Source: UBA1724 sp016302315
GTDB lineage: Bacteria; Verrucomicrobiota; Lentisphaeria; Oligosphaerales; Oligosphaeraceae
Assembly (NCBI GenBank): GCA_016302315.1
Contig: JAEDNW010000001.1
Location: forward strand, 1 to 64,000
Direction: 5' to 3'
Length of the DNA stretch: 64,000 nt
Shown: positions 49,985 to 58,188 of the stretch, one piece after another
How positions within the stretch are numbered: position 1 is the first letter of the stretch
How the letters are laid out: every line of letters starts with the position of its first letter
Made by a program: the position numbers and the translations under genes
The notes under the pieces: generated by a model
Databases searched by the model: none
What the model saw: only the letters and a program-made list of their open reading frames with translations
What the model was told of the DNA's origin: nothing

Positions 49985-51136
49985 ATGACCTTGATTCTCC
50001 TCCTCCTTCTTTGCCCTCTTCTCGCCCTGGGCCTGCCCGCCCAGACGGTCCAGCAGAGTCCCAAGAGTTTCCAGGAGCTACAGGAGGACTTTGCCATTCT
50101 CCAGAGTGTCCACCAGAAGAACACGGAGGACTACCTGAACTTTTTCAAGGCCGTGGGGGAGGCCTTCCGCACTCCGGATCCGGAGGAGGCATCCCTGCGG
50201 GCTCTGCGTCTGCGGCGGGAGGGGCTGCTGCTGCTCCAGAGTCTGGAGCGGGATCAGCAGCGCCAGGTGGAGTTCCAGAACGACCTGAGCGTGTATAGCG
50301 GGAAGCGTCAGCTCCTCAAGCAGGAGCGCAGCTACATCGCCATCTACCTGGACAAGCTCCAGAAATACGGGACGGAGCAGCAGGGGGCCATGGCGGCATT
50401 GCAGAGACAGCTGCACCAGATGGACGCCCAGCTGAACCAGCTGCCTCCCCCGAAGACCTTCACCAGCGTCCACGGCGTGGAGTTCCAGCTCATCACCCCC
50501 AAAAAGTCCCCTGCCTTCTATGTCAGCCGGGAGCCCCTGAACGCCGACCAGTTCCGGGAATTGACCCGGGCCATGGACAGCACCCTGCCGGAGCAGGATC
50601 TAAACCGCCTCTGCCAGCGCTTCCAGGAGGAAGGTCCCTCCCTCCAGGAGGCCCTGGCGCTCTCCCGGGCCGTGGGCAGGATCGGCGGATTCCCCTGTAC
50701 CCTGCCCTCCCCTGAACAGGCAAAGCTCCTGGAATCTCTGGGACTGCCCTGGGAGAAGGCCGTCTGGCTGGAGGGGGGAAAGAACGAGGACATCGTGGAG
50801 AAGGAAGCCTGCCAGCGCTTCGGGGCCACCATGGTTCAGCTCTGGGATCCCCGGGAACTCCTGGCCTCCGGCCGGCAAAGCCACATTCTCCTGGAACTAC
50901 CCTGGGCACGCTATCCCGAGCTGGGATGCCTCCTGGTCACTCCCGCCCTTACCGGACAACGCCATAGGATCGCCCTGCTGGAGCAGCGGCTCCAGGAGGA
51001 AGACGCCCTCCTTTGGGAGGAGAAGCCGGTTACCCTGGGGGAAGAAACTGAGGGGGAAGACGCCGCCGAAGCCCAGCAGGAGGACCAGCCCCCCGCCGAA
51101 CCCCTCCCGGAACCCCCACAGGAGGACGCCCCATGA
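49985..51136 (+). CDS. Secreted coiled-coil protein with degenerate sulfatase-modifying-factor-like domain
   Basis: A 383-residue protein with a signal peptide (MTLILLLLLCPLLALGLPAQ). Residues about 30-150 are helical and Gln/Glu/Leu-rich, likely a coiled coil. Then VEFQLITPKKSPAFYVSREPLNADQFREL... and GGFPCTLPSPEQAKLLESLG resemble the formylglycine-generating enzyme (SUMF1) fold, where the family has a YxVT-x-QY block and RLPTEAEWE; catalytic Cys residues are not evident, so it is a binding or pseudo-enzyme version at best. The C terminus is acidic and Pro-rich. The last four bases overlap the next gene (ATGA). Domain resemblance was judged by eye and is tentative. Confidence 0.55.
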   Translation: MTLILLLLLCPLLALGLPAQTVQQSPKSFQELQEDFAILQSVHQKNTEDYLNFFKAVGEAFRTPDPEEASLRALRLRREGLLLLQSLERDQQRQVEFQNDLSVYSGKRQLLKQERSYIAIYLDKLQKYGTEQQGAMAALQRQLHQMDAQLNQLPPPKTFTSVHGVEFQLITPKKSPAFYVSREPLNADQFRELTRAMDSTLPEQDLNRLCQRFQEEGPSLQEALALSRAVGRIGGFPCTLPSPEQAKLLESLGLPWEKAVWLEGGKNEDIVEKEACQRFGATMVQLWDPRELLASGRQSHILLELPWARYPELGCLLVTPALTGQRHRIALLEQRLQEEDALLWEEKPVTLGEETEGEDAAEAQQEDQPPAEPLPEPPQEDAP

Positions 51137-52221
51137 TCCGATTCTCTGAATTCTCCCGGCTCCTGCTGGCCCTGCTTCTCCTCCCCGCCTTCCTTCTGAA
51201 GGCCCAGACGCCTCCCCCCGCCCCGCCCCTGGGAGACGGCATCGGCATCTCCACGGCGGTGCTGGAAAGCCTCGCTCCCCAGAAGCGGGAGGACGGCGCC
51301 TCCATCAGCCGGTGCAAAGGCCCCTTCCTCCGGGAAGAGGTGCGGGGCAAGCAGTCGGAATACCAGCTTTCCGCCGCCCTCACCATCGCCGGCCCCTACC
51401 GCCAGCCCACCATCAGCCTGAAAAGCCTGGAGCGCCAGACCCTGAGCATCGTGCGGGTCTACGAGGCCTATCTCCGCACCTTCATTCCCGGCGACGCCCC
51501 CAACCAGGGCACCTACGAATACCGGAAGCTGGAGGGCGAAACCTGGGAGGAGGAAGCCAAACCCCAGACTCGCTTCCTGGACGGCGGCCCTCTGGCCAAC
51601 ACCAGGGTCGTCCTGGATGGCATCTCTTTGACCACCAACGAGAACGGAGTGGTCCAGGATCCGGAGAACCGCCTGGATCTGCTCTCCCGCTTTGATGCCC
51701 TGGGCAGCCGGAACAGCCAGGTCCGCATCCAGGTGGAGGGCTATGAGAGCCTGATTCTCCCCATCATGCGCACCATGCCCCAGCGGGCGGAAAATGACGA
51801 GCGCCGGCTGGAGGAGGATGAGGCCGGGGAACTGCTGCTGGCCTACGGGCTGGACTTCCGTCACAGCCGGGGCAAGCCGGAGCAGGAGGCCCTGACCTGC
51901 CGCGCCGTCCTGCCCAAGGGCATGGCCTACGCCGTCACCGGAGAGGCCTTCCCCCTGACGGTGGAAGTCACCAACCACGGCTCCGTCCAGACTTCCTGCC
52001 TCATTGCCCGGAGCTTCTCCCGCACCCCGGGACTCCATGGAAAACTCTTCTACTTCGGCGCCATTGCCCCAGGGCAGACCGCCTCCTTCACCCGGCTGAT
52101 CACCGTCTCCCCCCAGGAAAAGAGCAGCAAGGCCTATCTGGAGATCCGCTTCTCCGACAGCTGGAGCATCCCCCAGAAACAGATCCTCCTGGACTTCCCC
52201 CTGATCCACGGAAGCCTCTAA
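51133..52221 (+). CDS. Secreted protein of unknown function
   Basis: A 362-residue exported protein with a signal peptide (MIRFSEFSRLLLALLLLPAF). After a Pro linker it has a strand-rich sequence without recognised domain; SEYQLSAALTIAG, LSIVRVYEAYLRTFIPGD and, near the C terminus, PLTVEVTNHGSVQTSCLIARSF with APGQTASFTRLITV, a pattern seen in CARDB/Ig-like beta sandwiches. Translationally coupled to the gene at 49985 and located just before rhaA, so it probably works with its coupled neighbour in the envelope. Confidence 0.6.
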   Translation: MIRFSEFSRLLLALLLLPAFLLKAQTPPPAPPLGDGIGISTAVLESLAPQKREDGASISRCKGPFLREEVRGKQSEYQLSAALTIAGPYRQPTISLKSLERQTLSIVRVYEAYLRTFIPGDAPNQGTYEYRKLEGETWEEEAKPQTRFLDGGPLANTRVVLDGISLTTNENGVVQDPENRLDLLSRFDALGSRNSQVRIQVEGYESLILPIMRTMPQRAENDERRLEEDEAGELLLAYGLDFRHSRGKPEQEALTCRAVLPKGMAYAVTGEAFPLTVEVTNHGSVQTSCLIARSFSRTPGLHGKLFYFGAIAPGQTASFTRLITVSPQEKSSKAYLEIRFSDSWSIPQKQILLDFPLIHGSL

Positions 52222-52276
52222 TCCCCCTTTCTCTACTCCCTACACACCAACTCTACCCCCATATCCCCCACCTATT

Positions 52277-53569
52277 ATGATGAACTTCATCCCCATGACC
52301 GATGCCGAAGTCCAGCAGCGCTATGAACTGGCGAAGAAATCCTTTGCCGACATGGGCGTGGACACCGAAAAGGCTCTCGAAACCCTGAAGAACACCCCCA
52401 TCTCCCTCCACTGCTGGCAGGGAGACGATGTCCACGGCTTCGAAGTCCACGAGGGCGCCGTCAGCGGCGGCGGCATCATGAGCACCGGAAACTACCCCGG
52501 CTGCGCCACCTCCCCGGAACAGCTGCGCTGCGACGCGGAAACCGCCCTGAAGCTGATCCCCGGCAAGAAGCGCTTCAATCTCCACGCCATCTATGCGGAA
52601 ACCGACGGAAAGGTGGTGGACCGGGACCAGATCACCCCCGAACACTTCGCCCGCTGGATGGCCTGGGCCAAGGAACAGGATGTGGCCCTGGACTTCAATC
52701 CCTCCTTCTTCGCCCACCCCCTGGCCGACTCCGGATACACCCTCTCCAACCGGGATGACAAGGTGCGGGACTTCTGGGTGCGCCACGACAAGCAGTGCCG
52801 CCTCATCGCCGCCGCAATGGGCAAGGCCCAGGGCTCTCCCTGCATCGTCAACCACTGGGTGCCTGACGGCGCCAAGGACCAGCCTGTGGACCGCCTCACC
52901 CCCAGAAAACTCCTCAAGGACTCCTACGACCGCATCTTCGCCGAAAAGCTGGATCCCGCCTGCATCCGGGACGGCGTGGAAAGCAAGGTCTTCGGCATCG
53001 GCCTGGAAGACTACACCGTGGGCTCCCATGAGTTCTACATGAACTACGTGGCCTCCCGCCCCCAGAAGGATGTGATGATCACCTTCGACATGGGACACTT
53101 CCATCCCACCGAATCGATCCACGACAAGATCTCCTCCGTGGCTGTCTTCCAGGACGAACTCCTCCTCCACGTCTCCCGACCCATCCGCTGGGACTCCGAC
53201 CACGTGGTCAACTTTAACGACGACCTCCGCAATCTCTTCCTCCAGCTGGTGCGCTGCAACTTCCTCAAGAACACCTATCTGGCCCTGGACTTCTTCGACG
53301 GCGCCATCGACCGCCTGGGCGCCTGGGTGGTGGGCACCCGCGCCGCCCAAAAGGCCCTCCTCTACGCCCTCCTGGAACCCACCCCCATCCTGGACCAGTT
53401 CGAGAAGGACAACGACAACGCCATGAAGCTGGCGCTGCTGGAAGAGCTCAAGGGGGCCCCCTGGGAAGCCGTCTACGACGAGTTCTGCCGCCGTCAGGGC
53501 ACCCCCGTGGGGAATGCCTGGATCAACCAGCTCTTCGACTACGACCGCAAAGTGGCCCGCACCCGCTAG
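52277..53569 (+). CDS. rhaA: L-rhamnose isomerase
   Basis: Converts L-rhamnose to L-rhamnulose. The 430-residue protein aligns by eye with E. coli RhaA (419) over its length: ISLHCWQGDDVHGFE, STGNYPGCA, LIPGKKRFNLHAIYAE, the metal-site region VESKVFGIGLEDYTVGS, FDMGHFHPTE and LLLHVSRPIRWDSDHVV. Start MMNF is uncertain by one codon. It is followed 6 nt later by a double-ACT gene. Together with rhaB this provides the first two steps; no rhamnulose-1-phosphate aldolase is seen nearby. Confidence 0.97.
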   Translation: MMNFIPMTDAEVQQRYELAKKSFADMGVDTEKALETLKNTPISLHCWQGDDVHGFEVHEGAVSGGGIMSTGNYPGCATSPEQLRCDAETALKLIPGKKRFNLHAIYAETDGKVVDRDQITPEHFARWMAWAKEQDVALDFNPSFFAHPLADSGYTLSNRDDKVRDFWVRHDKQCRLIAAAMGKAQGSPCIVNHWVPDGAKDQPVDRLTPRKLLKDSYDRIFAEKLDPACIRDGVESKVFGIGLEDYTVGSHEFYMNYVASRPQKDVMITFDMGHFHPTESIHDKISSVAVFQDELLLHVSRPIRWDSDHVVNFNDDLRNLFLQLVRCNFLKNTYLALDFFDGAIDRLGAWVVGTRAAQKALLYALLEPTPILDQFEKDNDNAMKLALLEELKGAPWEAVYDEFCRRQGTPVGNAWINQLFDYDRKVARTR

Positions 53570-53575
53570 CCTCCC

Positions 53576-54154
53576 ATGAAGAGCACACCCGTCCATGAGC
53601 CGCACCCCACCCGCCGCTACGCCATCTCGGTGATGTTCCGGGATCAGGTGGGGATTGTGGCCGATGTCGCCTCGGCCATTCAGAGCCTCCAGGGCAATCT
53701 TCTAGATGTCAGCCAGAGCGTCCTGCAGAACTACTTCTCCATGATCCTGCTGGCGGATTTCCATCCGGAGATCCAGGAGGAGCAGATTCTCCAGGCCCTG
53801 CGTTCCCTGGCCTCCCTCCAGGGTGCCTCCTTCGGCATCCTGGCCTGCCCCCAGGAACCCGCCGCCGCCGCCGCCGTCTCCCAGGAGGATGACACATACG
53901 TCCTCACCGCCTCCGGCCCGGACCGTCCCGGCATGGTGGCCTCCCTCTCCGCCTACCTCAAGGAGCGGAACATCAACATCGTGGACCTTTCCAGCCGCAA
54001 CCACGAGGGAATCTACACCATGATCTGGCAGATCCAGATTCCCCCTGCCCTGGATGTCCAGAAGCTTCAGAGAAGCATGCAGCTGGCCTTCCAGCCCGAT
54101 ATGGAGATCGGCTTGCGCCACGACGCCCTCTTCCGGGTGACCAACGAAATCTGA
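53576..54154 (+). CDS. Double-ACT-domain protein (GcvR-like)
   Basis: A 192-residue protein made of two ACT domains: YAISVMFRDQVGIVADVASAIQ (about 15-90) and YVLTASGPDRPGMVASLSAYLKERNINIVDLSS (about 107-185). ACT pairs bind amino acids or other small ligands, and GcvR is a two-ACT regulator of the glycine cleavage system in E. coli. No DNA-binding domain is present. It lies 6 nt after rhaA and before a terminator, so it is the last gene of this unit. Whether it senses an amino acid or a sugar-derived compound is unknown. Confidence 0.85.
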   Translation: MKSTPVHEPHPTRRYAISVMFRDQVGIVADVASAIQSLQGNLLDVSQSVLQNYFSMILLADFHPEIQEEQILQALRSLASLQGASFGILACPQEPAAAAAVSQEDDTYVLTASGPDRPGMVASLSAYLKERNINIVDLSSRNHEGIYTMIWQIQIPPALDVQKLQRSMQLAFQPDMEIGLRHDALFRVTNEI

Positions 54155-54173
54155 CCTCCCCTTGCCCTACCCC

Positions 54174-54210
54174 GCCCCTTCCCTCCTGCCAGGAAGGGGC
54201 CGTTTCTTTT
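54174..54210 (+). terminator. Rho-independent terminator after the ACT gene
   Basis: GCCCCTTCC (54174-54182) pairs perfectly with GGAAGGGGC (54192-54200), loop of 9 nt, followed by CGTTTCTTTT. It lies 19 nt after the stop and just 6 nt before the ATG of the glycosidase gene, so it could also act as an attenuator for that gene. Confidence 0.75.
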
Positions 54211-54216
54211 CTCCCC

Positions 54217-57200
54217 ATGAACGCTTCCTCCCCTTTCCTCCGCCTTTGGCTCTGCCTCCTCCTGGGAACTTCCCTCCCCCTCCTCAGCCACACCGAAGAA
54301 GGCTCCCTCCCCTTCTCCCTGATGTCCACGGCCAAGAATGACAGCCAGGCCACCCTCCAGGCGGAGGAAGCCAGGCAGCGGGAGCAGGAGGGCTATCGTC
54401 TGGAAGGGGCGGCTCTCCGGGACGCCGTCTCCATCTTCGGGGCCTCCCCCAACGCCGTCTCCCAGGACATTCTCTCCCTGCAGGCCAGGGAATCCGCTTC
54501 CGGCTTCTACAACATGCACCAGAACTGGGACACCTCCCGGATCCGCCAGCTGGAATTCACCCTCCGGGCCGACCAGTCCGGATTTCTGCAGTTCTCCGGC
54601 AATCTCCTGAAGGACGGCAAGAAAACCCAATACATGGCCACCATCGAATCCCTGATTCCCGATGGGGAATGGCACACCCTGGTGATTCCCACCGAGGACA
54701 CCGCCTGGGAGGGAACCCTGACCAACTGGGAACTGCGCTGGCTGGGAAAGGACGGCGCCCGTCTGGAACTCCAATCCATTGACGCCCTCCCCTACCGCAA
54801 CGCCTTCCTCAACGCCGCCCGGCGCAGCCCCGGAAAACCCCTGGTCGCCCCCGTGCTGCGTCCCCGGGCCCAATGCCGCCTCTCCTGGCAGGGAGAAGGC
54901 CCCAATCCCGGCATCCGCCTCCACTTCCTGGACTACAACCTGAAGGAGATACCGGGCACCTCCCTGGCGCTGCCTCCGGGCACCCAGGAGCCCCTGGAAT
55001 TCACTACCCCCGAGGGCATGATTCTCACCTACGGGGAGCTTCAGGGGGAATCCGACGGCGTCCCCGTCCTGGAGCAGGTGGCCTACTGGACCTATTTTGA
55101 ATCCCGGGGGAAATGGCGGGGATCCTGGCTGTGGTTTCAGAAGGAGGAGGGTCCCAACTACTACAACATGTGGCTGGAGCGCACCTTCGACCTTCCCGAG
55201 GATCCGGAGTATGCGGTCATCACCTATCTGGCGGACGATGTGGCCTACCTCTACATCAACGGGCAGTACTGCGGCAAGAACGAGACCTGGCAGGTGCCCC
55301 AGCGGGCCGACCTCACCCATGTGCTGAAGAAGGGGCGGAACGTGATGAAGATCCGGGTCTACAACGGCGAACAGGCCGCAGGCTTTGCCGCCGACGTCTA
55401 TGTCCGCGCCGGGGGGAAGGACTACACCTTCGACACCGATGAGTCCTGGCGCTGCGAATCCAAGACGAACCAGCCCCACTCCATTCCCGAAGTGGTGGAC
55501 GAGCCGGTGGTGGTTCTGGGCAATCCCCACGTCACCGCCCCCTGGAAGAACGGGGCCGCCTACCGGTACGCCGGCCCCCGGGGCGTCCTGGCCCTGGAGG
55601 GAGACCCCGCCCCCGGCAGCTTCTCCGCCAAGGTGGTGACCCTGCCTCCCGAACCCATCTCCAGCCTCCGGCTCACCTTCACCGACACCCAGGAGAAAAA
55701 TCCGCCCCGGGAATATCTCCTCCCCCTCACCCCGGAATCCTCCCAGTGGAACGTGGGGGACACCCTCACCTTCTCCTATCCCCTCCCTCCCCTGGAAGAG
55801 GGCACATACCGCATCACCGCCAACGATGACTACCTGGGCATCCAGAACGAACGCCCCCTGGGCACCCTGACGGCCCCGCCACGCCCCGCCACTTCCTTCC
55901 AGCAGGCCACCTTCCAGCAGGTGGGCACACGCCCCAGAATCTTCCTGGGAGACCAGGAGGTGTCTCCCTGCTTCTGGCACGCCATCGACATGATCCGGAA
56001 CCGCCGCTTCCAGGAAATGCCCCTGGCTCCCCGGGCTGGCATCCAGAACTACCGCCTGGTCCTGGATCTGAAGGAAGCCTGGGTTTCCCCGGAGGAGATT
56101 GACTACAGCAAGATGGAGGAGGCGGTGGACGCCATGCTGGCCGCCTGCCCCGAGGCCGTCTTCGCCCTCCACATCAACATCCAGATGCCCAACTGGTGGC
56201 TGGATCAGAATCCCGACCAGGTCTGCACCTTCGCCGACGGCTCCCGCACCGGCGCCGACCGCTATATGCAGAGCCTGGCCTCCCGGAAGTGGGTGGAGGA
56301 CGCCTCCCAGGCCATCCGCCAGACCATCCGCTACCTGGGGGGACGCTCCTACGCCTGCCGCCTCTGGGGCATCTCCATCGCGGAAGGCCACAACGGAGAA
56401 TGGTTCTGGCCCGTCACGGACAGCCGTCAGAACTACTCCTGGGGCGGCTACAACCGATGCGACCAGGAATATTTCCGGGAGCATCTCCGCCGGAAGTACG
56501 GGACGGACCAGCAGCTCCAGAAGGCCTGGCACAATCCCGCCGTCACCCTGGACGACCTCCCCGAACTCCCCCATTGGAAGACCGCCAGCCAGGCCACCCT
56601 GGGAATCCTCCGGGATCCCGCCAAGGAACAGCCCCTCATGGACTGGCTGGAATCCCGGAACGAAGCCCTGGGAGAGGCCATCTGCGACTTCGCCAGGGCC
56701 ATCAAGGAGGAATCCCAGGGAAAACTCCTCGTCGGATTCTACTACGGCTACCTCACAGAGCTGGGATGCAACGGCTATCTCCAGCTGCCTCTGGTGGGCC
56801 ACAACGGTCTCCACAGAGTCCTCCAGTCCCCCGATGTGGATTTCCTCGGCGCACCCTCCCGCTATACCTACCGGAAGACCGGGGACGCCGACGGCATCAT
56901 GCACCCCTGGACCACTCTCTCCCTCCACGGCATCGTCACCTACAACGAGATGGACTACCGCACGGCCTACTGCCGGCTTCCCGAGGCCAACACCATGCGG
57001 CACTATGTGGCCCAGGCCTCCACCGCCTATGAGAGCGTGGGGCAGCTCAACCGCTCCTTTGCCATGAATCTGGCCACCGGCATCGCCGGATACTGGTACG
57101 ACCTCACCGCCGGTGAATTCTACGAGCCCGCCCTCCTGGATTTGATGCGGGAGCATTCCCGCATCTGGGAGAGCCTGCCCCCGGTGCAAGGCACCACCCC

Positions 57201-58035
57201 CTGCCAGGTGGCCATCCTGGGCAACGTGGACAGCACCTACTGCACCACGCCCCCGGATGCCCAGGGCGTCTTCACCCACGCCATCGAGGGAATCTTCGGG
57301 CTGATGAACCAGCTGGCCATCCCCTTCGACAGCCTCCTGCTGGAGGATCTGCTGGAACCCGGCCTCCCCACGCCCCCCCGGAAACTCTACATTGTCCTTC
57401 CCACCCTGGTGCTCACCCAGGAGCAGCGGGAGGGCCTCCTGGCCCGCTTCGCCCAGGAGAAGGCCACGGTGGTCTGGCTCTACGCCGCCGGCGCCTCCTA
57501 TCCCGGCGCCGCCCCCTCCCCGGACAGCAACGGGGATTTCCTGGGATTGCGCACCCTCCTGCTGGCAAAGAAGTTCCGCCCCGTGGCCCTCACGGGCCCG
57601 GAATTCGGGGAAATCCGCTGCGAGAACCGAGCCGCCTCCCAACCCTGGTTCGTCCCCGTGGACGGCTACCACCAGGCCGTGGCCGCCGATGACCAGGGAA
57701 ATCCCTGGGTGGTCCGCAAGGAAATCGACGGCGCCACCCACTACTACTCCGCCCTGATGAACCTCCCCGCGGAATTCTACCGGGTCCTCCTCCAGGAAAC
57801 CGGCATCCACCAGTACGCCGACAACCAGGACAATGACCAGTTCTGGATCGGCAACGACATCCTCTGCCTCTATGCCAGAAAGGGCGGCACAAAAACCCTC
57901 CGCCTTCCCCCCGGCACCACGGCAAAAGCCATCCTGGGCCCCTTCACGGGAACCCTCACCCCCGACGACAACTCCTTCCCGGCCCTCCCGGGAATGGCCT
58001 ACGGATTCCTCCTCCAGGAGGATCCCCGGCACTAG
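54217..58035 (+). CDS. Large secreted GH42-like glycoside hydrolase
   Basis: A 1272-residue exported glycosidase. Signal peptide 1-25 (PFLRLWLCLLLGTSLPLLSH). Residues about 90-200 form a first beta sandwich; about 300-390 a galactose-binding-like domain (YLADDVAYLYINGQYCG, VLKKGRNVMKIRVYN), a module also seen in alpha-rhamnosidases. A TIM barrel from about residue 572 has the probable acid/base Glu723 in GISIAEGHNGEW and the probable nucleophile Glu911 in TYNEMDYR, the arrangement of GH42 beta-galactosidase-like enzymes; the following domain (VAILGNVDSTYC, KLYIVLPTLVLTQEQREGLL) matches the GH42 trimerisation domain. Located behind rhaA, it may release galactose- or rhamnose-containing sugars; exact specificity is unknown. 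A strong terminator follows. Confidence 0.82.
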   Translation: MNASSPFLRLWLCLLLGTSLPLLSHTEEGSLPFSLMSTAKNDSQATLQAEEARQREQEGYRLEGAALRDAVSIFGASPNAVSQDILSLQARESASGFYNMHQNWDTSRIRQLEFTLRADQSGFLQFSGNLLKDGKKTQYMATIESLIPDGEWHTLVIPTEDTAWEGTLTNWELRWLGKDGARLELQSIDALPYRNAFLNAARRSPGKPLVAPVLRPRAQCRLSWQGEGPNPGIRLHFLDYNLKEIPGTSLALPPGTQEPLEFTTPEGMILTYGELQGESDGVPVLEQVAYWTYFESRGKWRGSWLWFQKEEGPNYYNMWLERTFDLPEDPEYAVITYLADDVAYLYINGQYCGKNETWQVPQRADLTHVLKKGRNVMKIRVYNGEQAAGFAADVYVRAGGKDYTFDTDESWRCESKTNQPHSIPEVVDEPVVVLGNPHVTAPWKNGAAYRYAGPRGVLALEGDPAPGSFSAKVVTLPPEPISSLRLTFTDTQEKNPPREYLLPLTPESSQWNVGDTLTFSYPLPPLEEGTYRITANDDYLGIQNERPLGTLTAPPRPATSFQQATFQQVGTRPRIFLGDQEVSPCFWHAIDMIRNRRFQEMPLAPRAGIQNYRLVLDLKEAWVSPEEIDYSKMEEAVDAMLAACPEAVFALHINIQMPNWWLDQNPDQVCTFADGSRTGADRYMQSLASRKWVEDASQAIRQTIRYLGGRSYACRLWGISIAEGHNGEWFWPVTDSRQNYSWGGYNRCDQEYFREHLRRKYGTDQQLQKAWHNPAVTLDDLPELPHWKTASQATLGILRDPAKEQPLMDWLESRNEALGEAICDFARAIKEESQGKLLVGFYYGYLTELGCNGYLQLPLVGHNGLHRVLQSPDVDFLGAPSRYTYRKTGDADGIMHPWTTLSLHGIVTYNEMDYRTAYCRLPEANTMRHYVAQASTAYESVGQLNRSFAMNLATGIAGYWYDLTAGEFYEPALLDLMREHSRIWESLPPVQGTTPCQVAILGNVDSTYCTTPPDAQGVFTHAIEGIFGLMNQLAIPFDSLLLEDLLEPGLPTPPRKLYIVLPTLVLTQEQREGLLARFAQEKATVVWLYAAGASYPGAAPSPDSNGDFLGLRTLLLAKKFRPVALTGPEFGEIRCENRAASQPWFVPVDGYHQAVAADDQGNPWVVRKEIDGATHYYSALMNLPAEFYRVLLQETGIHQYADNQDNDQFWIGNDILCLYARKGGTKTLRLPPGTTAKAILGPFTGTLTPDDNSFPALPGMAYGFLLQEDPRH

Positions 58036-58085
58036 CCCTCTCCCCTCTCCCCCAAAACGAGAGGGGCCCCGCCCCCCCCGAAAGG

Positions 58086-58106
58086 AAAAACGGGAGGCCG
58101 TTTTTT
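58086..58106 (+). terminator. Rho-independent terminator after the glycosidase gene
   Basis: AAAAACGG (58086-58093), loop GAGG, CCGTTTTT (58098-58105) plus one more T. It is preceded by another hairpin CCCCTCTC/GAGAGGGG (58042-58066). Both lie in the 153-nt gap before the SPFH operon. Confidence 0.75.
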
Positions 58107-58120
58107 CCCTCCTCGCCTAC

Positions 58121-58162
58121 GGAAATCCGGGATATATTACTCTCTCTGTTTCCCGGATTTCC
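58121..58162 (+). promoter_or_regulatory. Perfect 11-bp inverted repeat in front of the SPFH operon
   Basis: GGAAATCCGGG (58121-58131) and CCCGGATTTCC (58152-58162) are exact reverse complements with a 20-nt AT-rich centre that contains TATATT (58133-58138), a possible -10 box. The unit sits 26 nt before the ATG and after the terminator. It may be a repressor operator that covers the promoter, or an RNA hairpin in the leader. Confidence 0.5.
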
Positions 58163-58188
58163 CTTGTATTCGCGTTCTTCTATCCCCC

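Noticed and set aside
54067..58032. 1321-codon open frame on the minus strand
   Set aside because: Antisense to the glycosidase gene; Gly/Val/His-rich without domains.
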